64,000 bases of DNA from Mugil cephalus (Eukaryota > Chordata > Actinopteri > Mugiliformes > Mugilidae). The notes below the pieces were generated by a model. That model did no database searches. It had not been told where the DNA came from and saw nothing but the letters and a program-made list of their open reading frames with translations. The stretch is from assembly GCF_022458985.1 (NCBI RefSeq), contig NC_061771.1:26528001-26592000 (forward strand). Direction: 5' to 3'. Below, in pieces: positions 22,273-33,510 of this stretch (position 1 is the first letter of the stretch; each line of letters begins with the position of its first letter). A program made the translations under genes and the position numbers.

Positions 22273-23346
22273 TACACCGATCTGCCACATCATTAAAAAA
22301 AAAAACACTGACGGGAAAAGTAAAATCCTGACCATGTAGACCCCTTCACGGTTTGTAAACAATGTGACGTTTTCTGAGGGGCGGGGCTTAACTGGAGGCA
22401 AAACATCTCAAACACTGTAGCCTTTAAACACCAGTTAGCATATTTCAATGGACTGTTTTGGCACAAATGGACGTGGAAAACGTATATTTAGAGAACATAC
22501 TGATACACTCACCTTTAAAAAGTTGACTCTGAGTGATGGGACTACGTTCACCAACCCCTACACTCTCACTACCTGGATGGACGATTTGACCAAAGGTGGA
22601 CACAGAGGGGACAAAGTCTGGTCTGTCTTTAACAAGCGAAGCCTCTCCAAAAAAAATATTACAAAAAGTAAGAGGAAGCACTGTGAAGGGTGACGTAGCA
22701 AATGCAACTTAAGCTTGAACACCCCTGAAACATGCAACTAACGTTGCGTTAGCTCGCGGTTAGCATTAGCATTAGCATGTAACAAGAATCCTCTAAATAA
22801 TGATTAATTTAATTCTAACCGATAACGTTATCCAGGCTGAAACAGATGATGCATTACATATTAATCTGACCTGATATCAAGTGTGCGTTGTTCATCGTCT
22901 CCTTTCTTTTAATCACCAAAGCTAAACCAAAGTTGTCTACGACTGGTTAGTGTCTGGTATGTGATAAAACGTCAAGTTACTGTTTTTGATTTTTCGGGTT
23001 TTGGCACCAAAAAATACAGCAAGACGACATTTTTTCATGGTGGAAAGTGACAAGTGTTCACCTGAGAACTTCCCTCTGTTTTGCCTCCAGCTGACGTTGT
23101 GACGTCACAGTGACGTCGGCCACGAAGGGGTCTATCGTGTTAATTCATTGTTTTGCTGGGAAACTTTTGGACCTGGCATGTGTGTATGTTGCTTAGACAG
23201 GTATCACACACCTAGACCAGACCAGGTACCCCCACCACAGAGGCCCAAAAACCCACAGAAGACCCACGTCCATTCTCTGATGAGTCACAAGGGAAACCTA
23301 AACAATATTAGGAAGGTGGTCATAATGTTATGTCTGATCGGTGTGT
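22273..23346 (-). mobile_element. Family A MITE, copy 7, split by another transposon
   Basis: The left part 22273-22338 (TTACACCGATCTGCCACATC, CACTGACGGGAAAAG, CCTGACCAT) and the right part 23133-23346 (TTCATTGTTTTGCTGGGAAA, TTTTGGACCTGGCATG, GATGAGTCACAAGGG, GGTCATAATGTTATGTCTG) join into one normal family copy when the block 22339-23132 is removed. Confidence 0.75.
22339..23132. mobile_element. 794-bp inverted-repeat transposon nested in a MITE
   Basis: Ends are GACCCCTTCACGG on the left and CCACGAAGGGGTC on the right, an inverted pair, with TA on both sides. The similarity extends inward: CTGGAGGCAAAACA occurs inverted about 50-60 bases from each end. An 81-codon ORF (22448-22693) contains NPYTLTTWMDDLTK, which recalls a motif of large fish proteins thought to be transposon-encoded (YqaJ-type). 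That link is from memory and is weak. Probably a non-autonomous deletion derivative. Confidence 0.65.
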
Positions 23347-23655
23347 ACTGTGTATAAAATGCTACAGTTAGTTTCTATATTTTACACATATAATTTTTCT
23401 CTAAATGCTTGTATCCTTATCTTAACTGTGTCTTTGATGTAGAAACATAAAACTTGAATGTTATCCACTAAATAAAGCCGTAAAAATCAGCGTTTTATTA
23501 GAATTATTTAAAAAGCTTTTATTGTTTAAAAAATGTAATGACTTTCATGGAGTAATGTTGCTGTTGCTGTGGATGTGCTCTGTAATAAGCACTGTTTCCC
23601 TACTCTACACATATCATTTTAAAATCAGATGAAGATAAACACAGGCAACGACAAC

Positions 23656-25409
23656 ATATATATTAACATGTTTTATTTAACAAATCAGTTTCGTTTACAA
23701 AAAGGCTTTTATATTCAAACAGCTGAGGAAGTATTTGACACTAAACACAAAGAGAAAGAAACTTTTTATTTTTTTTCTTTCTTCTTTGCGAAAAATAAGC
23801 AAAATTTACCATTTGTTGATGGAGGTTGGAGACATTAGTCATGATGCTCATCTAGATATTTACCAGCAAGAAGGGAATTTATAGAATATTTTTGCAAATC
23901 TAATATACATAAAGTACATGACACTGTGTGCATCTTTTTTGTACTTGAAAATCTGTAACTTCAATTTATACTAATTCATAATCAAACAAATGATGAAAGT
24001 AAAAACTATAAATTCAACATCTTAGATCTCTATCCACACTGAATACAACAGGGTTTTCTCTGTACATCTCATAAAACATTTAATTTTTAATTAACTTCCA
24101 TTTTATTTGAGATATATCAAACAAACAGACAAACAAAAAAAACACATTCCTGATCCTGGGTTGTCGTCAGCTTTGTTATGATCCAAATCTGAACTACATT
24201 AAGACAACAAGCAAGTAGCAACACATTTGTGATTCATTATTATTTTTATTTTAAACCTGTAATCCTCTACAACGCACTTCCTCACAAAAATAATATGTTC
24301 TTTCCTTTAAATGAACTGTACAACAAATAAAAAAAACAAAAGTTCGGCACTTGTGTCACCATTTTCTTCCCCGTCCGGATTCTGTACAGTGAAATTTAAT
24401 CATCTGACCATCATCTGAAAACTTTAGCTTTAAAAATAAATAACACCTTTCACTCGCAATGAAGGAGCTCGTACACAAATGAAGTGTTACGTACAAGGAA
24501 GAAGAAACATGGGGTCTTTGAAGACATGAGGTCTGTGAAGACATGGTTCTCAAGGATTCAAGTACCAGAAATATAATCAAGACTGAAGCGTAACGACGGC
24601 TAAATAAAAGAGAGGAATAAAGACGTCGTGCAAAGATTTATATTCTACCTTTTATAGGAATATTACGCCAAATTTAACATAAAAATAGCAAATTCGCCGG
24701 CGGCTCTTGTTGATCAATGTCCTGTCAAGAATAGTTAAAGAGCTCGTTCAGCTCCTATCGTCAGGCAACACGTTTAAGAACTTCACAAACACTAAACTGT
24801 CAAAGTATGTAATACTGACTTTGATTTACTGCCCAAACTTGGACAAAGCATGAGAGAAATTAGCTTTTGTTTTAGCATTTAGCATCACCACCTGTAGAGC
24901 TGTGGGTCAGTACGATGAGTAAGAATCTCCTTCCTTGTTGTCGTTGCCACTGAGCGGGTGTTCAACACTCAACTGCCCAGTGGAAAAATAAATATATAAA
25001 AAAAAGAATTATTATTTTACCCAGGTAGCAGTGTGCGCAGTGAAAAACCTAATAAATATCATAAAAATTTAGCAACGAACAACGATTATTTTGTGGCACG
25101 CTCAAATGATTGAAAGCATAAAGTTGCCAGAACCTTAAACTCTCTAATGTTTCCTTCCAGAAAAGCTTCAGTCAAACTTGCAACCACACGAACATCTCTC
25201 ATAGTTCTCGTCATTTTAACACTAAGCCGTAGCGAAATACAGCAAAACCTGTCGACGTGAGTAAACACTGAACTTTTTTTTTGTTTTGTTTTTTCCAGTA
25301 GCATTTGGCCCTGAACGCAGCTCAGACCATCAGAGTGGATTTAATATGTTTGTATTTTGTTTTTCCATTGTGAATGTACTTCCTGGTCCTTCTCTGTGAG
25401 GGCGGAGTC
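23656..25409 (-). other. sun2: Likely sun2 3' UTR
   Basis: AT-rich sequence free of recognisable repeats and of long ORFs after the sun2 stop. Minus-strand AATAAA candidates are at 24247-24252 and 23672-23677, each followed by T/GT-rich DNA. The extent is inferred only from those signals. Confidence 0.45.
23672..23677 (-). terminator. Candidate distal sun2 polyadenylation signal
   Basis: TTTATT on the plus strand, so AATAAA on the minus strand, followed downstream by TGTTGTCGTTGCCTGTGTTT. A more proximal alternative lies near 24247. Which one is used cannot be decided here. Confidence 0.4.
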
Positions 25410-28400
25410 TCATGTGGACGACGCCATCTTTCCATGCACGCGGAAGCGGTAAACGCACGTGTACTCAACGTGGCCCCAGTTGCTGAGAACTCGCAGCTCC
25501 ACGTATCGATACGCCACGTCGCTTGGGTTCTGCACGAGGGGAGAGGAAGTGATAATGATATTAAATGATATTTAACCTACAGACGAGGAAGGAGTTGGGG
25601 TTCGTATTTCTGTAAATATCATCATTATCTCAGTTTCTGAACTCACAGGAAGCTTGAACGTCTGCGTCGACTCTCCACTCTCTTCGTAGGTGAACGTCCC
25701 CAGCAGCGTTCCTTCCTCTGCGTCATTTGTCATCCCCTGTGAGAGAGAGAAGTTACAACTGTGCTGCAGCAGCTCATACGTGTGAACGTTAACTTTGAGC
25801 TTTAATCTCTACGGACGGTCACACACGTTCACTTCGACCAAAAGGTTTAAACCTTCTAATCAGACTTTCATTATTACCCAGGATAAGATGTTATAATCCA
25901 CTGCACCGAGATCTGAGGCAGGTTAGCAGTCAGCTACTAGCTAGGAGCTAACAGGAAGACACCAGCTAACTAGCCTAGCTAACAGTAGCCAGTATGTGGC
26001 ACATCATTGGCGTTTTCTTCACCGATGTTTCGTTAAGTTAGACCCACGACACCTCAAGAAGTCTCAACTGGACCTGTGCTGCTAGTGGATATAACTGTGG
26101 TCCACACATCTCTAACTCACGTAGACTTCGAAGTCTTTGGGTGCGGAGTCGATGCGTCCGGTGGGGGAGTTGTAGCGCGGCAGGTGGTCGAGGGTCACGT
26201 GAGTTATCCACACGGGATGAGACAGAGAGATGACCAGAGTCCCCTGGACACCGTGAAAGGCCCAGCACTTCCCTGGAAGCAGCACCGGGTAGCCCTGTGG
26301 GTGGAGGCAGGTACGAGACACGGTTAGTAAAACCGAAACTGCACGCGATGCTAATCTGCAGACAGATGAAAGAACAGGGGACGTCCCTGTTCTCTGACTT
26401 CAGAGAAATGAAGGAAGGAGCGTGAGCTTCAGATGTGACAGACAGAGAGAGAGAGAGATGACGTTTGTACCTGAATCACAGTCCGTGGGCTTTCGGACGG
26501 ATACCACAGAGGGAAACCGAACAGAGTCACGCAGGCAGAACGAATACGATACGTCTCTGAACACCTGGTGCTCACCACACTGGCACCTACACACAGACAC
26601 AGACACACAACCTGGTGTCAGGGTCATTTCAGAAATATATCCACAAACTCACAAAATTAATACAAAGATAAAAAAAAAGCAACAGACAAAGAATGATTAT
26701 TACTTCTTGTTACTTCTTCAGTCCAAATCTTTTTCATTTATTAATTTAGTTCCTTGAATTTCAGAAACACCTGGTCTCAAAATAACAACGTTCTTAACCT
26801 TGAGTCTCCAGGGCAAAGTCGGCCATTTTGTCAGCCATGGGACGTCCACAGTCTGTGCAGCTTCCTTTGTCTCCGAGCCGCATCACGTCGTGCTCCTGAT
26901 TCACAGCAAACAAGCATGAAAGTACACACACAGAGAATGAACAGGTTTCCTTTACAGTACGTTGGTTTCAGACTGTGTCTGTGTAGTTACCTGGATGCGG
27001 GCGCTGAGCCACTTCTCCATGGCCTGCTGGAGCTCTGGGGTGAGCTGGTTCTGGACGGGGGGGCTGCTGGGTTCAGGGCAGGGAGCCGGAGGAGGGATCA
27101 GCTGGATGGAAGACAACTCCTGGGACAGCTACAAGAGAAACGAAGCCAAGTTAAAATCATTCCCTGTGTGAATAACAGGGTAGGTTGAAAGACGTCACAG
27201 CCGTAAATGAAGCGGAGGAGAACTGTTAGCTAGCGCAGTGTTACCTTAGCGTTCTGCGCCTCCAGCGTCTGGATCCTGAGGACGAGGCTGTCGGCAGAAG
27301 AGCGACTGTCCGTCTGATAATCCACCATCCGTCTGCCCAGACCAGCAATCTCCTTTTCCAGATGCATCCGTCTGTCAGAGTCCTCCGTCTCAAGACTGTT
27401 TTTCATGTTCTGCATATCCAGCTGAAGTCTCTCTTTCATCTGGAGGAAGAAAAACACATGTTTGTGTGGAGTGAGACTGGATGTGTTAAATTAAAGTCTA
27501 GATGCTGATGAGACGTGAGCTCCTCTCGGTCCAGGTGTCACTCTAAGTTACAAGACGTCTTATGAATAACACAGACGTAGTTTGGAAACATGGATTTATA
27601 AATGATTAAATTGATTTCATCGATTTCATATATATATATTCACAAAGGTTAATTTACAAAGGAAGCAAATCCTTCCTCTAATTTACGCAGTTTCCAGTTC
27701 CAACCACTAGGTGCTGCTCTTGCACAGCTCGGTGCTAGAGAAACTATCCTGTTAACTATTACTCAACTATCCCGATGAACTAGAAGAAGAGGAAGTGGAG
27801 AAGATGGAGAAAATGAAACAGAAAGAAAGTGGCACCAACACCGATACATTTACTCACCTCAGAGAGAAGAAGTTCTTGCTTCAGCTGAAGCTCCACCTGC
27901 AACAATCACACATCTACATGTTACACTCAAAACATGAGTATGTCTCAAAGACATTGTGGTAAATGGGATGTTTCTTTTCTTTTTTTTTCTTTTTTGCTTT
28001 AACATCTGAAAAATACATATTAACAAGAAGATTTTCAGTCTCATGTATTAACATGTAAATGCATTGTCTAGTTAGTGGCTAAGTGCTGCTCTCCAGCTAA
28101 ATAGTTCCTGATGGAAGTTCTACTACACAAACTAAGCTATAGCTTCCCTCTGTGACGAGCAATAGTTTGTGCCATTGAAGGATAAAGATGATGCATAATG
28201 TTGAATGCCTGATCTAACATGGAGCTCCGCTACGTACTGGTGTTGCTGTAATGCTCTGGTATGTAAACAGGTATGTACTGAGCAGTGGGCTGCTGCATTT
28301 CAGTATTTAGGAAGTGAATGGATTTTAAACAATGTTACAGAGGGATCTGAGGTTACTGTACACTAAAGAAATACATGAAACTGACTATTTTTTGTCAGAG

Positions 28401-31270
28401 CTGGAGTCTGAACCTTTATCCATTAAGTGGATTTTTAACGTGGATTCTTAAGTTGGATTCTTCTCATCTTTTTAAGAATTTTCTTGAATTTTCCCTCTAG
28501 TTGCAGACAAACCATTTCTTACCAAAAGATGCTGCATCTTTGCCTCTACAGCAGCAGACACGACGGCAGGATCCTGTGTAAAAATACGATAAATTAATAC
28601 TATTAGCTTACACAAATGTGCCAGTATGCACAGCACTACAATGAAATAAATTCTTGTGAATTTGAATCCAATTTGCCTCTTTCTGTCCCACGTTCTACGT
28701 ACAAACTCGTCCGAACATCCAGACCCAAACACTATGATCAGCATAAATAATGAGTCCTACCACCACAGGAGTGTGATACACGGTCTTGTGTTGAACAGGA
28801 GGAGCGGGGGGGATGACGGGTTGGATCTCAGGTTTGGTCTGTGACGGGGTCTTTGTGGCCATGTAGGAGACGAAGGACGTGAACAGGGGACGGAGAAACC
28901 AAATACCTGGAGACAACGGGGGGAAAGGTTCCTTAAGAAACACACGAGGTGAACATCACCTGACTCTAAGAGCTTAATAAGACCCTGACAAGCTTTTAAT
29001 GACTTACATTTACCATGACTTCACCATGATGAGGAGTCTAATACATGTCGACCCTTATCAGCTCTTATACTATCAGAAAATCCATTTCCCCACATCATAA
29101 AACCTCGTGTCAATATATTAACAAATATACACAAAGCTCAGACTTTACCAGAAAACAAGCAAACGTGAATCTGTCCGATGTTAACGCTACTTACATAGAA
29201 GTAGAATGAGGAAGAGGAGGATGAGACCACAAGCTTTTTTCATGCGAGGGCTGGATGACGACTTGGCTACAGGGAGAAAAGTAAAGTTGCAGGGGTTTGT
29301 TAAGCCAGAGCCAGATCAGGCTGTGTAAACATAAGGTATGTAAGGAATTATACCACAGGTGTCCAACATGTGGCCCGCGGGCCAAAAGCGGCCCGCCAGA
29401 GGGTCCAATCTGGCCCGCGGGATGAATTTGCAAAGTGCAAAAATTACATTCAAGACATTAACTGCAAATTTTCCAATAAAAGTAACTACTTTTCCTACGT
29501 TTCACACAATTTTAGTCAGAGCTGTGGACATAACACAACATTGAGACACACAGAAATTGCAGAAACATCTGGTTGTTCATAAAAGATTTTGTAATAGTGC
29601 AGTTCATTAAATGTAAACACTTTAATAATGTACTTGTTTGTGCTAAAACAAAGGGAAACATTTGAAGTTGTCATTATTTGAAGGTCTGGCCCCTTGAGAT
29701 CATATTGTACTAACAAGGGTTTGACACCACTGAATTATACGGTATAACGTACAGGCACGTGTCAAAATGTGGAAACACACAAACTGTCCAGTCAACAGTT
29801 AAATAAAGCTTAAGTGTATTTGGTTTACAAGTGAGCAAATACACATTTAAAAAAAACACATATTTTACTCTCACTGTACCTGAATCTGCCAGATGAAGGA
29901 CTTTTGAACGCGCTGCATTGACCATCGGTGACGCTGAGTCTGTCCCATAGAGACACAGGAAAGAAACAGATCACACACACAGTAGTAACATAAAGACAAA
30001 TCACACACAGAGAAACTCCAGTTCTTACCGATTACATTATAGAAAGCGTTGCTAATCCTGCTTCTGTATCCAGGACTCTGATCCCCGCTGTTACTGCGGA
30101 CTCTGCCCGCGTTGCTGCTTGCGGGGACGGACTTCCTGTACGGGGCCTCAGAGGACGAGTACCCTGAGCTGTCCACGCCGCTCGGACACAGCTCCTTGTG
30201 GTTGGGTCTGAAGTGTAAATCCGGGCGCCTGGAGCTGGACGGCCCAGAGCGGTGGCTCATCTCCGGTGGTGCTGAGGGGCTGTGTGTGGTCGCCGGACTC
30301 CGGGCTGACGACGACGACGACGGCGTCAGGGCAGGACGAGGGGTGGCCACAGCGGGGACGTAGGGTACGGTCCTCATGACAGGCTGGGCCTGACTGGAGG
30401 GGGACGGACTCAGATCTGAGGGACACAAGACGGACAAGGAGAGACAGATGAAATTATGTGTCTCTTTATACCAGGGGCGTCAAACTCATTTTAGTTCGGG
30501 GGGCCACATACAGCCCGGTTTGACCTCAAGGGGGCGGAGCCTGTTACCCAACAGCTTATTAGCTGGTAAATAACGACAACTCCAAATGTTTCCCTTTGCT
30601 TTAGAGCAAAAAAAAAGTACAGCTACATGTGATGAACAACTGTGAAATTTCTTACTTTGTCAAAAAAATTTCAGCTAATTTTTTCAGTGTCATTTTTGCA
30701 AATTCATCCCACGGGCCAGATTGGACCCTCTGGTGGGCCAAGTTTTGGCCCCCGGGCCTTATGTTTGACACCCCTGCTTTGTACCAAAAGACGACTAGTC
30801 TGAAAGCTCATGTGTATGTTATAACGCAGTGATTTAAGAGTCTTGTTTTCGACCAGTTATGGAATCTCTCCTTTGTTTTATTAAATTAATTTAACTAATA
30901 ATCAACTCTGGCCTATTTCACTCTCTAATATTATTACTTTGATAGTATTATAGTAACTACATGTTACCGTCGTACTGGCCTGCAGTGACAGGAGTCTCAG
31001 CTGTGGCAGACTTAGCATTGCCGCTGGCTCTGGTGGGTGTTCGGGACTTGCGGGTTCCAGCCTTCTTCTTAAAAACCCTGATGATGAAATAAGTGTTAGG
31101 GAAAAGGAGGATCAACGTTTGGAAACGTGAGAACGCACAAAAAAAAAAACACAATTCCTTTACTTGACAGGGTTTTCCCGGTAGGATATGTTCGTCACGC
31201 TACTGGAGTCGGACTCTTCATCGGAGTTGTAGTATCCACCGGACACCAGACGAGAGCTTCTACGAGACAT
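25410..31270 (-). CDS. sun2: SUN-domain LINC complex protein, probably SUN2, 633 aa
   Basis: Fifteen coding exons: 31164-31270, 30968-31077, 30029-30415, 29880-29939, 29195-29266, 28761-28906, 28523-28573, 27858-27896, 27245-27439, 26991-27128, 26799-26895, 26471-26586, 26121-26294, 25647-25736, 25410-25529. All junctions are GT-AG and in frame. SUN proteins sit in the inner nuclear membrane, bind lamins on the nuclear side and KASH proteins in the perinuclear space. Seen: MSRRSSRL N terminus and an SSGYSSSE motif like human SUN2; one membrane helix about 233-250 (CGLILLFLILLLCIWF) after KK; coiled-coil about 295-435; SUN domain about 468-631 with STRCSETY (C476, KASH disulfide position), GKCWAF (C516) and YTCVYRFRVHG (C619). 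Human SUN2 has 717 residues, so this is shorter. SUN1 cannot be fully excluded; synteny with ATF4 favours sun2. The start codon lies two bases after an acceptor. Confidence 0.9.
29354..29732 (-). mobile_element. hAT-like MITE in a sun2 intron, with 8-bp target duplication
   Basis: Ends CACAGGTGTCCAAC and GTTTGACACCACTG are inverted copies. It is flanked by AATTATAC at 29346-29353 and again at 29733-29740, a perfect 8-bp duplication as made by hAT transposases. Internal GGCCCGCGGGCC, GGGTCCAATCTGGCCCG and TGGCCCCTTGAGATCA mark the family. Confidence 0.85.
30472..30776 (+). mobile_element. hAT-like MITE in a sun2 intron, second copy
   Basis: Ends CAGGGGCGTCAAACTCA and GTTTGACACCCCTG are inverted copies. 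It is flanked by CTTTATAC (30464-30471) and CTTTGTAC (30777-30784), matching at 7 of 8 positions. It lies only about 50 bases from sun2 exon 3, in the intron that precedes it. Confidence 0.85.
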
Positions 31271-31674
31271 GACTGAAACACAGGAGGAGAAAATAACGTG
31301 TGAATACGTTATCGCTTAAATGTCTCTGAGCAGAGGTCGTCACTACAGTGCAGTGAGATACACATCGTCAATACACATTGAGCAAAATGTCAAAAAATAT
31401 GGACAACTGTCACGTTGTGTATTAACAGGTTTGTCTTGCAGTTACAGAAGCACAAGATGAATGTGTGGTGAATGTAAACATCATCATAATGAAGCTTAAG
31501 AACGAGGTTTTCCACAGGGAGCTGATCAGGAGATGGTGAGTTTAACATTTTATGAGTTTCATTTATAACTTTTGACACTAGACGACTGATCTGCATTTAT
31601 TTTCACCTCGGTCTGTTTGCATGAAACATCAGGAAACAGTCCAGAGTCCACTGATGTATCATTTCCTTTAATGT

Positions 31675-32080
31675 GAAGTACGGGTGGTTATTCGCAAAGA
31701 CTTCACAATACGATACGCATCACGATACTTGAGTCACGACGCATTATTGCGATATTATGGTTGCGAAATATTGCAATATTCTACATAGTTCACTGAGAAA
31801 CTTTAAATGCAGCTTAAAATACACATTGTATATGTGTACGTCAGATGACAGCGGTAATTTACTGGTCAAATTGAGTCAAAAAACAATATTAATCCAAATG
31901 ATCCATTTCCAATTTATTGCACATTTCCACATATGATCGGCACAAAACATGATTTTTTTCTTTTTCTTTTATAATTGATATTAACACATTCAAAATCCAT
32001 ATTGTATCGGAAGAAAAAAGACGCGATATATTGCTAGACTGATATTTTGTCCCTAAACCTAATGCAAAGACTTTCACTTG
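31675..32080. repeat. Diverged interspersed repeat in sun2 intron 1
   Basis: The left part has CAATACGATACGCATCACGATAC and GCGATATTATGG-type text; the right part has ATATTGTATCGG and ACGCGATATATTG. Such CGATA-rich ends resemble fish hAT-type elements. Termini and target duplication were not resolved. Confidence 0.3.
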
Positions 32081-33112
32081 GAAACTTGAAGTTGTTTGAG
32101 AGAAAACAGACGATAATTACTCACTGATTAATCAGTTAATCATCTAACTACACAATGAACTGATGCAGCTGTAGCAGGAGCATAGTTTTTTTCTGGAGAG
32201 GCAGAAAACAAAGATGCAATATAACCCGTGTTACATAAAAACTACCACAACAATAGAAGCAAACTGGTTAGTAACAGCAGTTCAGGTAAACTGTGGTTAG
32301 TTCTGCACCACAACAATGTGTAAGGTACTGAAAATAATACACTAGTGTGTGTTTCTCTGCAGCAGTAGGTTGTGCTCATGATGAAGGTGTTTGTCGAAGC
32401 AGCAGAATTAGCTGAAGGGTTCAAGATGTAGCAGGAACAGTAGAAGAAGAAGCATTAACAGCCGTCACATAAGTAATAGTAGTTATTTATTAGGTCATTT
32501 CAGGAGCGGAGGTACAAGTATTTGCAGTAGTTAAAGTGGTTATTGAAATATACAACAGCAGTAACTTTAAGCCTGTTGTAGTTTATTATGGAAGTGGCTG
32601 CAGTTATACTAGAACTAAATCTTTGACAGATGCTTTCTTAGTTAATCTTGAACCTGTAATCTAACTAATCCATCCCGCTGCTCTAAAACTCACAGGATCC
32701 ACTGAGATTTACATAAATACAGAAAACAAAACATCCAAACACGCAAAGAAACGCTCACAGACGCTCACGGAACAAAGACCAGCACTGTTACTGTTACCAT
32801 CCACTGACGCACACGCACTCAGAGCACACAAAACAAAACGATACTGAACGGCACATTCAAACCAGAAGAAATCTGGGAAAAGTACCACAAGAGCGGAGAG
32901 AACAACCTGGTTTCAGCTGCTTCATGTTGTGGTCGTGTCCGTTTGTAAAGTAGCACCAGTCGGACTTAAAGCGTGAGCCGGCGCAAAGATTATGTAACAG
33001 GCATCTTAGTCTGAGCCACCGCGTTGGTCAAACACGCGTTCTTACAGTGCGGGTAATTAGCATAAACCACAGCTCACAAGCTTTGCCTCTTGTCGCGCCA
33101 AACTCTTAAGCC

Positions 33113-33510
33113 TACACTGATCGGGCCATAACATTATGACCACTGACGGGAGAAGTAAATAACATGTATCATCCTGTGACAATACAGCGTTCTGCTGGGA
33201 AACTATGGGACCAGGCATTAGTGTGGATGTTACTTAGACATGTAGCAGAACTAGACCAGACCAGGTCCCCCCACCCCCCATAGCAATGACACTCATCGAT
33301 GGCAGCAGCCTCCCCAGCAGAATGCACACAAAAGTGGTTTAAGAAAACACAAAAAGAACAGCACAAGGTGTTGACCTGGCCTCCAAATTCACTAGATTCC
33401 AAACCAGACACCACATGAGACCCTCAGAGGGCCCACGTCCTTCCTCTCATGAGCCACAAGAGCTACACAACATTGCGCAGGTGGTCGTTATGTTATGCCT
33501 GATCGGTGTA
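33113..33510 (-). mobile_element. Family A MITE, copy 8
   Basis: One of the most complete copies: starts TACACTGATCGGGCCATAAC and ends TTATGCCTGATCGGTGTA. Internal GTTCTGCTGGGAAACTATGG, TAGACCAGACCAGG, CAAGGTGTTGACCTGGCCTC and GGAAGGTGGTC-like GCGCAGGTGGTCG agree with the other copies. Confidence 0.85.

Noticed and set aside
22448..22693. 81-codon ORF as an independent gene
   Set aside because: It lies wholly inside a TA-flanked inverted-repeat element, so it is a transposon remnant rather than a host gene.
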